Source of the DNA: Mucor racemosus
Taxonomy: Eukaryota > Mucoromycota > Mucoromycetes > Mucorales > Mucoraceae
NCBI GenBank assembly: GCA_027405735.1
Contig: JAPEHQ010000001.1
Span: forward strand, 6,758,001 to 6,822,000
Direction: 5' to 3'
DNA length: 64,000 bases
The notes beneath the pieces were generated by a model. That model made no database searches, was not told where the DNA came from, and was given only the letters and a program-made list of their open reading frames with translations. The number at the start of each line of letters is the position of its first letter. Positions within the stretch are counted from its first letter, which is position 1. Shown piece by piece: positions 37,701-49,235 of the stretch. The position numbers and the translations under genes were made by a program.

Positions 37701-38805
37701 AAATGATTTTAGATACATCCGTTTCCGATTTACAACATATTTTAATCTCAGCTTTATGTCTCCCATTTTAACAACTTTAACTTTTTTAATTTTAATCACA
37801 CTCGATTTTTGTTACACTCCATGTCTGGCAATAACACATTGTCTTAGGCTGAAATGGCTTCTCGTCATGGGGAAGTTTGTTCTTTTCTGCAAACCAAGAG
37901 AAAAATAACGGACTCGGCGATCTCTACTTATCCACTGGTAGGATCTATTTTGTATGAAGATGACGACCTTAAAGGTCAAATTTTGGCAAGTAAGGCCATG
38001 GCAATTGTACAACAGGCTCTTACTTCCGGTTCCGTACTCTTTTCCTTTAGATAAGGTCTTTTCGGTGATCGAGTGGATGCGTACAAGGCTTAGTTATTAC
38101 ACTCTCTAAAAAGGGAAAAGGTAGCTTTTTGTTCTTTTCTGTTGATTTTTTTTCTTTTTGTTGTAAATACATAAATACACTATGGAAAAAAACTATAAAT
38201 ACATGATATCATGAAAATAATGCTACTTCTGATTTTTAACATTATTTAACTGGGAAAACCATAATAAGATTATAATAATGCAGTAAATAAATGAGATTAT
38301 TTAATTACATTTACTTAAATTATTTATTATTATAATATTTTTTCCTTATTTTTTCCGTAATGATGCCTCCTTTTTTTTTCTCTTTCCTTCATCATATTTT
38401 ATCTCTCTTTATTAATAAAAAAAAAGCAAGTAAAATCATCACACTCAAAATGTATCGTATTAGTAATTTGAAGATCATGTATTGACATAATTGCTAATTT
38501 CGTTTATGATGATATTAATCTTCTACTGTTTGGTTTATTTATACTGTACATATCTTATAGAAACTTTGTAATAATTATTGCCTCCCTCTTTAGTAAATTT
38601 ATAATAAAAACCTTTTTTTATACACAATAAATGACTTTTTTTAAAAAATTACTTAATGCCTCTTATAAGTGATCAATAATACTTGACTTAATTCTTTTTC
38701 CACAGACATTTGAGCAATTAATTTATTACCCTTACCACTATAAAATATTTTGAAGGCGTATTAGGGTTCCCTAATACAACCTCAGACACCTATAAGCTGT
38801 AGTGA
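34726..38805. mobile_element. Candidate 4.08-kb element with TCACT-type ends
   Basis: TCACTACAGCTT at 34726-34737 faces AAGCTGTAGTGA at 38794-38805, a perfect 12-bp inverted pair. The left ~240 bp hold about a dozen copies of CCCTAATA/GTATTAG-type motifs; the right end has two. The ends resemble the 372-bp MITE next door. I see no transposase inside, so either this is a non-autonomous element, or the two ends belong to separate elements and the pairing is accidental. Confidence 0.45.
37589..38088 (+). other. 500-bp coding-like insert between 15-bp direct repeats
   Basis: CTTAGTTATTACACT occurs at 37574-37588 and at 38089-38103. Between them, 37840-38088 is clearly richer in G and C than its surroundings. 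It has an open frame (37854-38054) with a protein-like composition, followed after one stop by GLFGDRVDAYKA in the same frame. A retroposed or LINE-derived gene fragment is possible, but the A-run sits next to the left repeat, not where a tail is expected. Function unknown. Confidence 0.4.
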
Positions 38806-38860
38806 GTTTAACATACTTTTATTACTACTCACTATAAATAAACTTAAAAATTTCAAGTAA

Positions 38861-38934
38861 GCTTCCGTGGCGCAATTGGCTAGCGCGTCTGACTGTTAAT
38901 CAGGAGGTTGGTGGTTCAAGCCCACCCGGGAGCG
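38861..38934 (+). tRNA. trnN-GUU: tRNA-Asn (anticodon GUU)
   Basis: A complete 74-nt cloverleaf without intron. The acceptor stem GCTTCCG pairs with CGGGAGC, with G as discriminator. The anticodon stem TCTGA/TCAGG encloses the loop CTGTTAA, anticodon at 38895-38897. The T arm is GGTGG-TTCAAGC-CCACC. A and B boxes are intact, and a T run follows. Confidence 0.98.
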
Positions 38935-38940
38935 TTTATA

Positions 38941-38946
38941 TTTTTT
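38941..38946 (+). terminator. Pol III terminator of tRNA-Asn
   Basis: A run of six Ts starts 7 nt after the discriminator base, as expected for RNA polymerase III. Confidence 0.7.
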
Positions 38947-39295
38947 GCTATTTTCTACATTAACGTTAGACGTTTAAAATCTTTGGATTTGTTGTTTTTG
39001 AAGATTATATATGAGATAAAAAAAATGCCCTTTATTATTTTAAGATACAATTGGCCTTTATATTAATTAAAAGTTTAGTGAGCTATATGTTTTGCTGTAG
39101 ATTACTTCAATGTATACAAAAAAATATTTATGAGATAAAAGATTCTCTTTATTATTATTGTATGATTTGATATTTTATACTAATTAAAAGATTACATATA
39201 AAATTTGTGTGCAACTGACACATTATTAAACAAAAGTTGCTCATTTAATCTTGTGAATGTATATGTTAAACGAAGGCTTATTTATTAATTAATAT
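38947..39295. other. Intergenic, no gene seen
   Basis: AT-rich spacer between the tRNA and the 3' end of the secreted-protein gene. Confidence 0.4.
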
Positions 39296-39868
39296 TTATT
39301 TTGTATATCCAGCTTGAGGATCAATTCGAAATTTATAGTCATATGGAGAACCATCAGGATTAAATACATGAATTGTTTGAGTCTCAGGACCATCTTCCCC
39401 ACCAAATTCGATCCAACCTCCAGCTGGAAAGCTTATAACAGCAGGAGGATATTCCCGAATTCCAGTAGTTCTTCTTGCCTATATTCAGGAGATAAGTAAA
39501 TTTATAATTGTGTTCAGTTTCATATCAATAACATACGACCATGTAAAGTTCATCATCTTTATTTTTTGATCTAACGCAGTCAGAATTGGTGTAAGGACAG
39601 CATGCCTTTTCCCCAGGTTTCAAGCCATCGTAGGAGAAGCGACTATATAACAAAATAAATTAAAACATATAGTTTAGAAGATAAATAAAATATATGTTAC
39701 ATACGAGAAATAATTTGGTCCTGCATTGTATGGCTGTTGTCTTAACCAATACGTACTCTCTCGTTTGCCGTCGGGAGTCTTGACATTATTGTAGATACAG
39801 TAAGCTTCGGTTTGCATTGCTAAAAGTCCCAAAAGAGCCCAAAGCACCAAAAAATTTAAAATACCCAT
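39296..39868 (-). CDS. Small secreted protein, unknown function
   Basis: Three exons, 39705-39868, 39537-39642 and 39296-39478, with introns of 62 and 58 bp, give 150 residues. The first ~22 residues are a signal peptide (MGILNFLVLWALLGLLAMQTEA). The mature protein has four cysteines: one near its start (YCIYNN), then a CCPYTNSDC cluster at about residues 72-80. It is rich in proline, glycine and aromatic residues and ends DPQAGYTK. A secreted or cell-wall role is likely. I do not recognise the family. All splice junctions are canonical and the frame is maintained, which supports a real gene. Confidence 0.8.
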
Positions 39869-41685
39869 TACTGTTATGTGCTGTTATTATTAGATGCTGT
39901 TGGTAAATGTCGAAAATCAATCGCTTTATATACTGTTTCGTTCTCGGATCAGCAGATTACTATAAACCAATCTTAGAGATTCATTCATTGTTGTATAAAG
40001 CTTTTAAACAATAGATATTTCAATTTTTCGTTATTCATTTTATTAAATCGTACTTACTTTAGGTAAGAAACTAACAGATTAAAATATACTGCATGAAATA
40101 GTATTCACAAAACTGACCAATCATACCTGATGCATATGGAGACATTAATTATAAATGTACGTTGACAATTTGTACATCCAACTTGCTATTGAAAAAGCCT
40201 CACACAATCTACATATATTTGTAGTCAATTAGCAATGATACATGTTCATTGTCAGATCAGTATTATCAGCGTATGAAGACGATACTAATTTCATTTAAAA
40301 TTAAAAAAAGATACTAGCTTGTTTCAAATGCTAATAACATAAAGCTACTTTACATCACATTTTATAGACAATGGAATACTTATTTGGTGAAATAGTATCC
40401 TTTGAAATGTAGATCATCTGTAGTGCGATCAGCAATTTAAAAAAATATGTAAAGCAATTACTGTTTAAAATAAAGAAAATAATCCAGTCGATACTCACGA
40501 CAGCTCCTCTTGATTCTCGAAATTGATTACATTGTCATAATGAATAGAAGGATACATTTCGTGCAAATAAACTCAAAATAATACAAATAAGCCAATTTAA
40601 CCTATCTAAGAGATCGTAAGTCTCCTTACCACATTGCTAAACAGTCTTTACATCTGTATCACATCACTAAAACTTTACGAGTGGATGAATTTTACCAATT
40701 GAGTTCCAAAGAAGTTGAGGCTTCCACTTTAGATTATTCTATTTTATGGATAAACCACATATGCCAACATAGACTACTAAAGACTTTGAATCAAAATATA
40801 GCACATAGTTATAAGTAAATTATTAAATTGATACATTAAACTTGGCTAAATGTTAAAGAAATAGTTTTTTTTTTGAAGAATAAATCATGAATAAAGATCA
40901 GAATATTCCATTAGAAATGATTCAAAAACGCGCAATTTATCTCAGTTAAGCAAGAAACAAAAAAAAAAAAAAAATGAATACTTGAATACAACGTGCACTG
41001 TAATGTAGAACCGTTAAAAAAATAGACCTGCACTTGTCCAAAAGCATGAAAAAACTCTTAAAGCAACTGGCGTCTTTGGCGGAGCTTCACTAAAGAATCG
41101 CGTTTGATAGTTAAAAAATGACTAAATATATCATCCCATACAAATAATAGTGTTTGTTTCTCATTAATAATGTTAAAACAAGCGTTTTTGATCAAATCAA
41201 GTTGGCTTGTATTTTTTGACAACATCCAAATCACATCATTATTGAAAGAAATTAATAATCAAGATAATGATAATCTTATTCCTATATTATATCTATAATT
41301 TTCCACGCAAACACAACTTATCTTTACTGCAAGAAAGATAATTGAATATCAAATAAAAACGCGGTATTAGTTTGGGATATTTAAAGTTTAGTCGTCGACG
41401 ATCAAAATCGCCATAAAGAACAAAAAAAGTTATGAATTCGATAAAAGTAAAAATGCATTATTGGCTAGGATTCAATGATGCATTGATGGCGAATACGACT
41501 TTTTCTATTTATTCTTTATCCCGGCCCCCATTCAAAAAACTTCAAATCCAATTGAGCATTTTGAAACCAAAATTAACCAATCCATCCCACGCGAACGATA
41601 TATATATATATATAATACATGATATTTTATTATTGACTTTGATCCGTAATATTAATTTAATGATATAGGGTGATTGTGTTGCGAT
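39869..41685. other. 1.8-kb intergenic region
   Basis: Contains the promoter of the secreted-protein gene. An ATG-less open frame at 40591-40818 is noted and rejected below. No repeat match found inside the window. Confidence 0.4.
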
Positions 41686-42300
41686 CTAAGCGGTCTTTCC
41701 CTTAACATAGGTGGTAACGATCTTACCAAAGTTCTCACCTTGAGTGTGAGCAATCTCAAGTTCTTTTTGGGAGACTTGACGGCTACCATCACCATTAGCG
41801 ACAGTACCAGCACCGTAAGCAGAACCACCAACAACTTCAGAGTTATCAAAGAGATGAGGGGAGCTGAAACCGAGAGGAACATAGATGATACCGTGGTGAG
41901 CAAAATAGGTAACGGTGGTGAAAGCAGTGGTTTCTTGACCACCGTGTTGAGAGGCAGTAGAGAAGAAAGTACCGGCAAACTTACCAGCAAGAGCACCAGA
42001 GGCCCAGAGACCACCAGTGGAATCCAAGAAAGCCTTAATTTGAGCAGGCATGGTACCGAAACGAGTAGGGATACCGAACAAGAAACCATCAGCTTCAGTC
42101 AAATCTTGAACAGTGATGACGGGAACATCAGGTTTAGCGGGAGCGTGCATCTTGGTCAAGATTTCATCAGAAAGAGTTTCGGGGACTTGGAAGATCTTAG
42201 CATCAACACCGGAAGCAACAAGACCCTTTTGGACTTCTTGAGCAAGAGTGTAGATGTGGTGGTAGAGAGAGTAGATGATAATGTAAACCTTGGCAGCCAT
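41686..42300 (-). CDS. WrbA/Pst2-type flavodoxin, NAD(P)H:quinone oxidoreductase
   Basis: A single exon of 204 residues. WrbA-type enzymes bind FMN and reduce quinones by two electrons, protecting against redox stress; fungal members include Pst2, Rfs1 and Ycp4. Visible marks are the FMN phosphate loop region [11 protein letters not shown] (7-17), TEADGFLFGIPTRFGTMPAQIKAFLD, the [30 protein letters not shown] block and [15 protein letters not shown]. Length fits the family. It is divergent from, and closely related to, the flavodoxin gene starting at 42985. It lacks that paralogue's long tail and all three of its introns. Codon choice looks biased toward G/C-ending codons relative to the neighbours, suggesting strong expression. 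Confidence 0.95.
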   Translation of the reverse strand: MAAKVYIIIYSLYHHIYTLAQEVQKGLVASGVDAKIFQVPETLSDEILTKMHAPAKPDVPVITVQDLTEADGFLFGIPTRFGTMPAQIKAFLDSTGGLWASGALAGKFAGTFFSTASQHGGQETTAFTTVTYFAHHGIIYVPLGFSSPHLFDNSEVVGGSAYGAGTVANGDGSRQVSQKELEIAHTQGENFGKIVTTYVKGKTA

Positions 42301-42984
42301 TTTTAGTAAATTGAAATTTGTTAATGAAAAAGAAGAAAAAAGGATTGGATGAGAAATCGTGTTCAGATATTTATACCTAAAAAAATGCTGCAGATTAGTG
42401 GAGGAGGTTGGGATTACATGTCTTTAAGGAGATTGGAATTGTTTTGATTAGCGATAGTTTTGTCATGCTTTGAAATCCATTCCGCATTTGTACATTAATA
42501 ATGCGACTGCTCCGAATTATTAAGTGTTTAGTCATGGCTTACAATTCACAACTAAAGTTGGATAGTAAGCATGCGTTTTAGCTATAATTCAAACGCGTAT
42601 ATTTTATAGGAACCAAAATATAATTTATTTTAATGGAAAGAGAGAATAATTCATTGCATGAAACGATGGAAATTTCCAATGAATTTCGTAATTTCGTTTT
42701 GTTACTTTTATTCCTATTCCAATCCCTTGATTTTCACTCATTTTCAATTGAAAAATATGATGTTTAATTGCTATCAAGATGATTTATAATGTGTGCTCCA
42801 CTATTAATCATCCAATCAAAAAAATGGTGATTGTTCAACCATCGTTATTGCATCCTAATGGGATCTCTGTGCTTGAAAATAGAAATACAGATATGAATAT
42901 CACTTTACGACCTATTTCTTTTTCTTTTTCTCTTTTCTCTTCTTTTTTTTGTTTTCCTTAAACAAACTCAATTAATAAATAATA
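42301..42984. promoter_or_regulatory. Shared upstream region of two divergent flavodoxin genes
   Basis: The 684 bp between the two start codons must hold both promoters. A pyrimidine-rich stretch (about 42911-42960) precedes the plus-strand gene, as in many strongly expressed fungal genes. I cannot assign a specific operator. Confidence 0.5.
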
Positions 42985-44174
42985 ATGCCTACTGTTTATA
43001 TCATCATTTACTCTCTCTACCATCACATTTACAAGGTAGCCAAGGATGTCCAAAAGGGTCTTGAATCTCAAGGTGTCACTGTCAAGCTCTTCCAGGTATA
43101 TATATATATTTTTTTTTAAAATTAAATCATTAACTAATTAATGTATTTTTTCTAGGTTCCCGAAACTTTATCTGATGAAATTCTTGAGAAATTGCATGCA
43201 CCTCCCAAGCCTGATATTCCCGTCATTACTGTAGATGCACTTACCGAAGCTGATGCATTCTTGTTTGGTAAAGTCTTATATATATTTGGAAACATTTCTG
43301 GGTGATCGTGTGTGTGTGTGTGTGTGTGTATAAATATACAAATGTGCGCACGCGCCCCTTCCCACATCAATCAAATAATATTGACATGCATTTCATTTTT
43401 ATATAGGTGTACCCACTCGTTTCGGTACCTTCCCTGCTCAAATGAAATCTTTCTTGGATGCTACTGGTGCTCTTTGGGCAACTGGTGCATTATCTGGAAA
43501 GTTTGCTGGTACCTTCTTCTCTACTGCTTCTCAACATGGTGGTCAAGAAACAACTGCTTACACATTGTTGACTTATTTTGCTCATCATGGTCTTAATTAC
43601 GTTCCTTTGGGCTTCGCTAACAGCCATCTTTTTGATAATAGCGAAGTTGTTGGTGGTTCTCCTTATGGTGCTGGTACTGTTGGTAAGATTATATAATTAA
43701 TTCACTGATTCGATTCATTTATTAACATTTTATTTTGAAGCTAATGGTGATGGATCACGTGAACCAACAGTAAAGGAACTCGAGATTGCCACAACTCAAG
43801 GTGAAAACTTTGCTAAACTCTTGAATACTTTCCACCATGGTTTAGAAATCACTGATGATAAGCAGGTAGATGCTGTGGTGGAGGAAGCTGTACCTACTAC
43901 TGCCGCTGTTGCTGATACTAAAGCTGATGCCACTCCTGCTGCCGAAACTAATCCTACTAGTCGTGCTATTCCTGACGCCACTACTTCTGCTACAGCAGAA
44001 GAGCCTTCTATCAAAGAAGTTGAACCCGTTCCCGTAAAGGAAGAACCCAAGCCCGAGTCTAAACCTAAAGCTGAAGAAAAACCTGCCGTTGTGGAAGAAA
44101 AGCCTGTCGCCAAACCTGCAGCTCCTACCACTAAAAAGGAGGAAAAGAAAGAATCCAAGTGCTTCTGTATGTAA
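42985..44174 (+). CDS. WrbA/Ycp4-type flavodoxin with long tail and CaaX-like end
   Basis: Four exons, 42985-43095, 43156-43267, 43407-43682 and 43741-44174, give 310 residues. The first ~200 match the neighbouring flavodoxin almost residue for residue ([59 protein letters not shown]). The last ~110 are new: alanine, threonine, proline, lysine and glutamate-rich, low-complexity ([19 protein letters not shown]), ending KCFCM. That end fits a CaaX box with a second cysteine, so lipid modification and membrane attachment are likely (inference), making this the membrane-bound partner of a soluble paralogue. The 139-bp intron 2 contains a TG microsatellite. Confidence 0.94.
43308..43329. repeat. 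(TG)n microsatellite in intron 2
   Basis: About eleven TG units within intron 43268-43406. Confidence 0.9.
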
Positions 44175-45580
44175 ATGAAAGAAACGATATCATCTTTTTA
44201 CAACATTACTACTATTACTACTACTACTACTGCCATCAACAACATCCACCATATAATATACAATAATTTGTAACCATCTTTTTACAATCTCCTTTTGAAA
44301 AAGAAGAAACAACATCCAAAAAAAAAAAAAAAATTCATGATTTGTATTGTTTAAACTAACTGTACAGATTTTCTTGAAAATACGGGTTTCCCTTTAATAT
44401 TTACTTTTTATATTTTATATTCTTATATAGTTTAACGCTTTTACATTTCTTTTTCTCATGATTTAATCAACGATAAAAATCTTATTTCTAATTTATTTCT
44501 ATGGAATTGAATTGCATATTTTTGTTTCACATAAAACTGAGTCGAGTTGTTGTTTGTTTATTTTAAGATAATTCTTTGCCTCATTTTGGTCACGCCATAT
44601 GGTGGTAAAGCATTGAAAAAGGCGGTTTTCCCGTTTTGAATCGAGTCTCCCATATTTATTATGTAATCAATTGATGTTGTCATTGATGTTCAGCTAATTA
44701 AATATGCTTTGATGGTAACAGTTTTATAAGATGTCTAGTCCTTTCAATAGACAATACAATTGCACAATATTATATAAACAAGTGCTAATATTCCATATTT
44801 GTTCAATGACCACATTCTTATAGGAATACATCATTCGCACCACGCCGACAACATCGCCAAGCCGTTCCCAATGCAACATTTTCAATGCTCAGATTCTCCA
44901 AATATTACTATTTTAGGTGAATACAACCGTTGACAGCAATTTTTACTAATGAACAACAAACACTATTGACCTAACCGTAATCCTGAAAAATGATCGCCCA
45001 TGTCACTTGGTGTTTGCTTTTCAGTAAATGCTTCCAGTCTAACATCTGTACATCCTCGTCATCTATGGGGAAAGCTTATCCTGATGAATAATGCATTAGT
45101 AATATATGCCGCCATTTTACCGTTGAATCAATGCTTTATAGTCAGCTTTCCTTATTATTTGTATATTAACCACAATCAAAGATTTCAATCAAAATACTAT
45201 TTACTATATAAATCTATATGGTTGCCGAAATATAATAAACAAAAGCCATTATGCATATATTTAATGTTGAAATAAAATGGTTTCTATAAACCATTTTGAA
45301 TTGAAAGTGTATTTTTTTTCTGTATTTATCAGTCAAGCACAAAATGTTTATAGACATTATAGATGTGCTTTGGAGTGTCTTCACAAATACATGGGCTACA
45401 TTCTCCTATATACTAAGAGGGTATAGCAAGCTAAGTAGTTCAAAAAGGAAAGAGAGATTTGATTAGTTGACTGGGTAACAAATGTGGAAGGATTTTACTC
45501 ACCAAAGGTGAATTTGAATTTAGAAGATTAAAAACGAATTGATTTAGTATTGAGTTATGTCTAATGAATATAAACTTACC
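44175..45580. other. Intergenic between flavodoxin and Fanzor-family genes
   Basis: Convergent region. A perfect 10-bp stem with a 4-nt loop (CTAT) lies at 45274-45297, about 285 bp past the Fanzor-family stop codon. No other gene recognised; a 91-codon frame at 45000-45275 has no recognisable features. Confidence 0.4.
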
Positions 45581-48500
45581 TCAAAGAGCCGAAGCTCTCG
45601 TCGTACTACCCCCAACGGAGGGCCAGCTTGTCTGCTGTTTTCTATCCGAAAATGCCAGAGCTAATTGAGAAAACATTGCTTGTTTCGCTGTTGTGTTTTT
45701 TGGATCAAAGCAAGGAAAGGTGTAACCAAGCATAAGCTGAGCAGCACCAGCGAGACCAATCGCTAATGCAGAAAGACAATCCCTGCTCATGACGACAGAC
45801 TTATTTGGGCAGACATCGTTCAAACAAATGAATGACCCATTAGTCTTCTTGACTGTACCATCTTTTGCAGTATACGGATGTGATAATTTGCTGAAACACC
45901 AAAGGCAGGTCTGAGAACTGTTGTGTTCATTTGTGATCAATGTAGGCGTATATCGAGAATGTCTCAGTTCTTTCCAATATCCACCAAACCGCAAATGTCC
46001 TTTAATAGGAGACCTGATTGCATGCCCACGATCTCCAATAAACATAATAGGGGACGATACTTTCGTAAATTTTCGTTCCTTTGATGCAAGTCTATCATAA
46101 AATCGATTTTTCGTTAATTCTAATCGTCTTTTTTTATTAGCACTCGATCTCGAAAAGTAAAATTGACGAATACATGACTTGGCTTGGGAATGGCGAGTAA
46201 ATGTTGCATCCAGTTCATCAATTGTACCACATTGCTGTATACTGGACTCAGAAAGATCACTTTCAAGATCAGCAACATTTTGACCTAAGACTGTGAGGCG
46301 CTTTCTTCTATTGAGTGAAGACGAAAAAGAAGCAAGACCACTATGTTGGCGGAGGGCGGCGCTCCTTACCTTGAATGATGTGGGCAGTTTCTTCAACTGA
46401 GCGTCTTCTTTTTCTTCCATATAAGCGTCTTCTAAAATTTGTGCATTAAAAATTAGCCAGAAGCAAGATATCAACGAGTATTAAATTACCTTGATCTTGT
46501 AATACTTGAAAGCGATTGTACAAACGAAGATGATATTTCAACCTATCGACACCAAAAGCAACTGTCTCAGTAACATTAACAATACCGTTATCTGTCCCTG
46601 AAAATACAAGTTGGTCTTCATCTACTTTTTGATCAATAATACACTCCTCCACCTTGTGATGGCAAGGCTTGTTGGGCTCGACTGGTATTATCTGTCTTCT
46701 TTCAGCAGAGGAGGTAGCGTCATATCTCTGCTTGTAGATGTCATTATTGGCACTGGACAGCTCTTGCTTTGCTTTCACTACTTCTTGAATCAATTGTCTC
46801 TTCTTTTTCTTGGTCACTTGTATCTCTTTATGCAGCGAGTCTCTATCTATATTTTCATCATTCCATTTTTTTTTCAGTTGAGAAGCACTTTCTGAACCAA
46901 GTAGATATTTATTAAGTGTAATTTGAGCGTCCTTTAACCTTTTCTCTATTGTGGTCTTCTGGTCAATCAATGCTGCAATTCTGCTGTTGATCTCATTGCT
47001 TCTTGTGGATGTCTGAGTCACAGGAGTTTGCTGTTTATTCTTCTGTTTATGCTTTTGGTAATTCCTAGTACCAAGGATTCTCACACATTGAAGTCCAGGT
47101 AGTACATGCATACGGTAGGCAAATTGCAACCCGTAGCCAGCACATATTGTTTTTAGACGATCTATGTCGAAAAAACTACTAAACACAGCATCCTTTTGAG
47201 ACGTAACTGAAGCCGCACGAATGACATTCCCTTCGAAATCATGGAGTACCATCTTATGTTCCAGCTTTCGAGCACAAAACAAAGAGTGTAATGTAGTAGC
47301 ATCAATCCATAACGCGTGCAGATTTGTAGGCCTAATGATGGGGGTCAATTTCACCACTTGCCCATGGTAACCAACAGAACGCAATACTTGATTAACCATC
47401 AAGAGAAAGGGAATTTGATGTGAAAAGACATGATATGTGGCTCTAGATGCCATGTATGGCTTTACAAATTTAATAATCTTCAAGGTGACCTCCACTTCTT
47501 TGTCGCTAATGTTGCTCAATTTACCAACAAAATATGCTTTGCAAATTGTTTTTTCCTCAAAAAGAGCTGCTCTTGTTATCTGCTTTAACTGGTTTATTCT
47601 TTTTCGCGAGGTGTCCTCTTCTACCAAAATATCTTCCATGTCAACATCTTGAATCTCTTCTTCTACCAACGCTTCTTGCATTTTGATACCTTGCTCTTCT
47701 TCTTGTTGACGTTGCTGCTCTCGTCTCACTTGCCGCTTTTGTTTCTAGAAGAAGGTTGTTTAATATACTTGTTCAATTCGATTGTTCATCAATCTTACCT
47801 CTCTTTGCAAAACATCTGCATATGAGTTCAGCCTTTGCTGACACAAGCTAGCTTTCCATTGCTTAACAACCCAATCTCCTCCTTTCTCGATATAACGATT
47901 CCTTCTTTTAATCTCGTCAGCGAAAAGCCTTCTGCGTCCATTATAAGTTTTGTTGATGAGTGACATCGAGTTTACTGGAATGGCACAATTGTTGTTAGGA
48001 GGCTGTCTATTCTTTCCTTTATTCTTTCCTTTGAGCTCCTCGCGTTTTTTCTTGAATTCTTGATCACGAGCAGGAGATAAATGGACAATCAATAGAATAT
48101 TCAAGAGCCTGTTCAATGCTTTGTTTACGATTGTATTATCTGCCCACATATTCATGAAATTGGCGATATAAACATTTCTTGCCATTTTCATAACGTGAGA
48201 CGACAAATCATTGTAAACATTCTCCTCATCACGCCCAAGTAAATTTACTATTGCTTTATGAAGTCGTGCCGTATTCAGGGTGGATTTGCTAATTACTTTT
48301 GATCCAAAGTAAGTTGAATGGATTTGATCAAAGTGAGCCTCTTGGAATAATGCATTGTACTCTTCTTTCAGGCTATCAGTCTGCAGGAATTGACTATTTA
48401 AGGGCTTAGGCACAATCACATCCTCGTGTAGATATCCTACTGGTAACACTGGATTGATACTTTGTCCCTCTTGGTGCACTAATTGAATATTGCCGCTATT

Positions 48501-49235
48501 TGTGATAAATTGATTGTCTTTGAAAAGCAGCAACATTTTCATTACTTGCTTGCTGAAATCAGCCAAGTAATCTGAAGCTTGTTCAATGGTTTTATTGATA
48601 GTACCAATGAATGTTGATCGACAATTTTGTGGCAAATCCTTTCGAATAACTGATGAGAAGGATGTGGAGCAAGTTCTATGTGCTACGTCGTCTTCTACTT
48701 CATTATCATCTATTTCTTCCGGTTCTTTTTCATCTACTTCTTCTTGCTCTTCAATGCCTTCTTGAGCTGCAATGGATTCTTCTTGTATCGTTACTGAATC
48801 TTTGAGGGATTCAAAATTTTCTTTTACATAGTCTTTCCAATGTTCAATGCTTTTCTTTTTGGTTGTTCTTGTTACACGATTTAGATACACTACAATTGAA
48901 TTTACTGGAGCATTGATGCTCTGTTCAGCGCTCGAGACCACACCTCTTGGAAGTTGCTTTAACTGCATCAATGTTTTGTATAAATCATCGAAAGACTCGT
49001 TTTCATCATGGCATGTTTTGATATGCTTTATGATTCTATGTCTAAATTGAGTTTTCAACGAGTTCATATAAGCTTCATCATCATCAGTTGTTACTCTTCT
49101 ACGACTAGTTGTTTGTGTTTCCAAAGTTGCTGGTAAATTTCTCCTTGTAGTGCCAGGAACGTATATATTTAATTGTTTTCTTTTTATGTGCATTGAGATG
49201 TTATTACAATAGACAAAGAAGAAAAGAAAGATCAA
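45581..49235 (-). CDS. TnpB/Fanzor-family protein (RuvC-like nuclease with zinc finger)
   Basis: Three exons, 47799-49235, 46490-47744 and 45581-46431 (introns 54 and 58 bp), give 1,180 residues; a start at 49193 would give 1,166. Fanzors are eukaryotic relatives of TnpB and Cas12, RNA-guided DNA nucleases. The C-terminal third carries the RuvC parts: VFSGTDNGIV (aspartate 864), IMFIGDRG (1026-1033), TNEHNSSQTC (glutamate 1066), a CLWC...CLNDVC zinc finger (cysteines 1073, 1076, 1100, 1105) and MSRDCLSALAIG (aspartate 1115). The canonical RuvC-II glutamate is glycine here, and glutamate 1066 is 36 residues later, as in the rearranged site known for Fanzors. The ~850-residue N-terminal part, with lysine-rich and coiled segments, is longer than in most family members. 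The guide RNA and transposon ends are not identified. Confidence 0.82.

Noticed and set aside
40591..40818. ATG-less open frame of about 75 codons
   Set aside because: The composition is mildly protein-like, but there is no start codon, no splice-supported partner exon and no recognisable motif.
42303..42309. Yap1-type site TTAGTAA by the flavodoxin start codon
   Set aside because: It lies 3-9 bp before the ATG, inside the likely 5' UTR, and such a 7-mer is common in AT-rich sequence.
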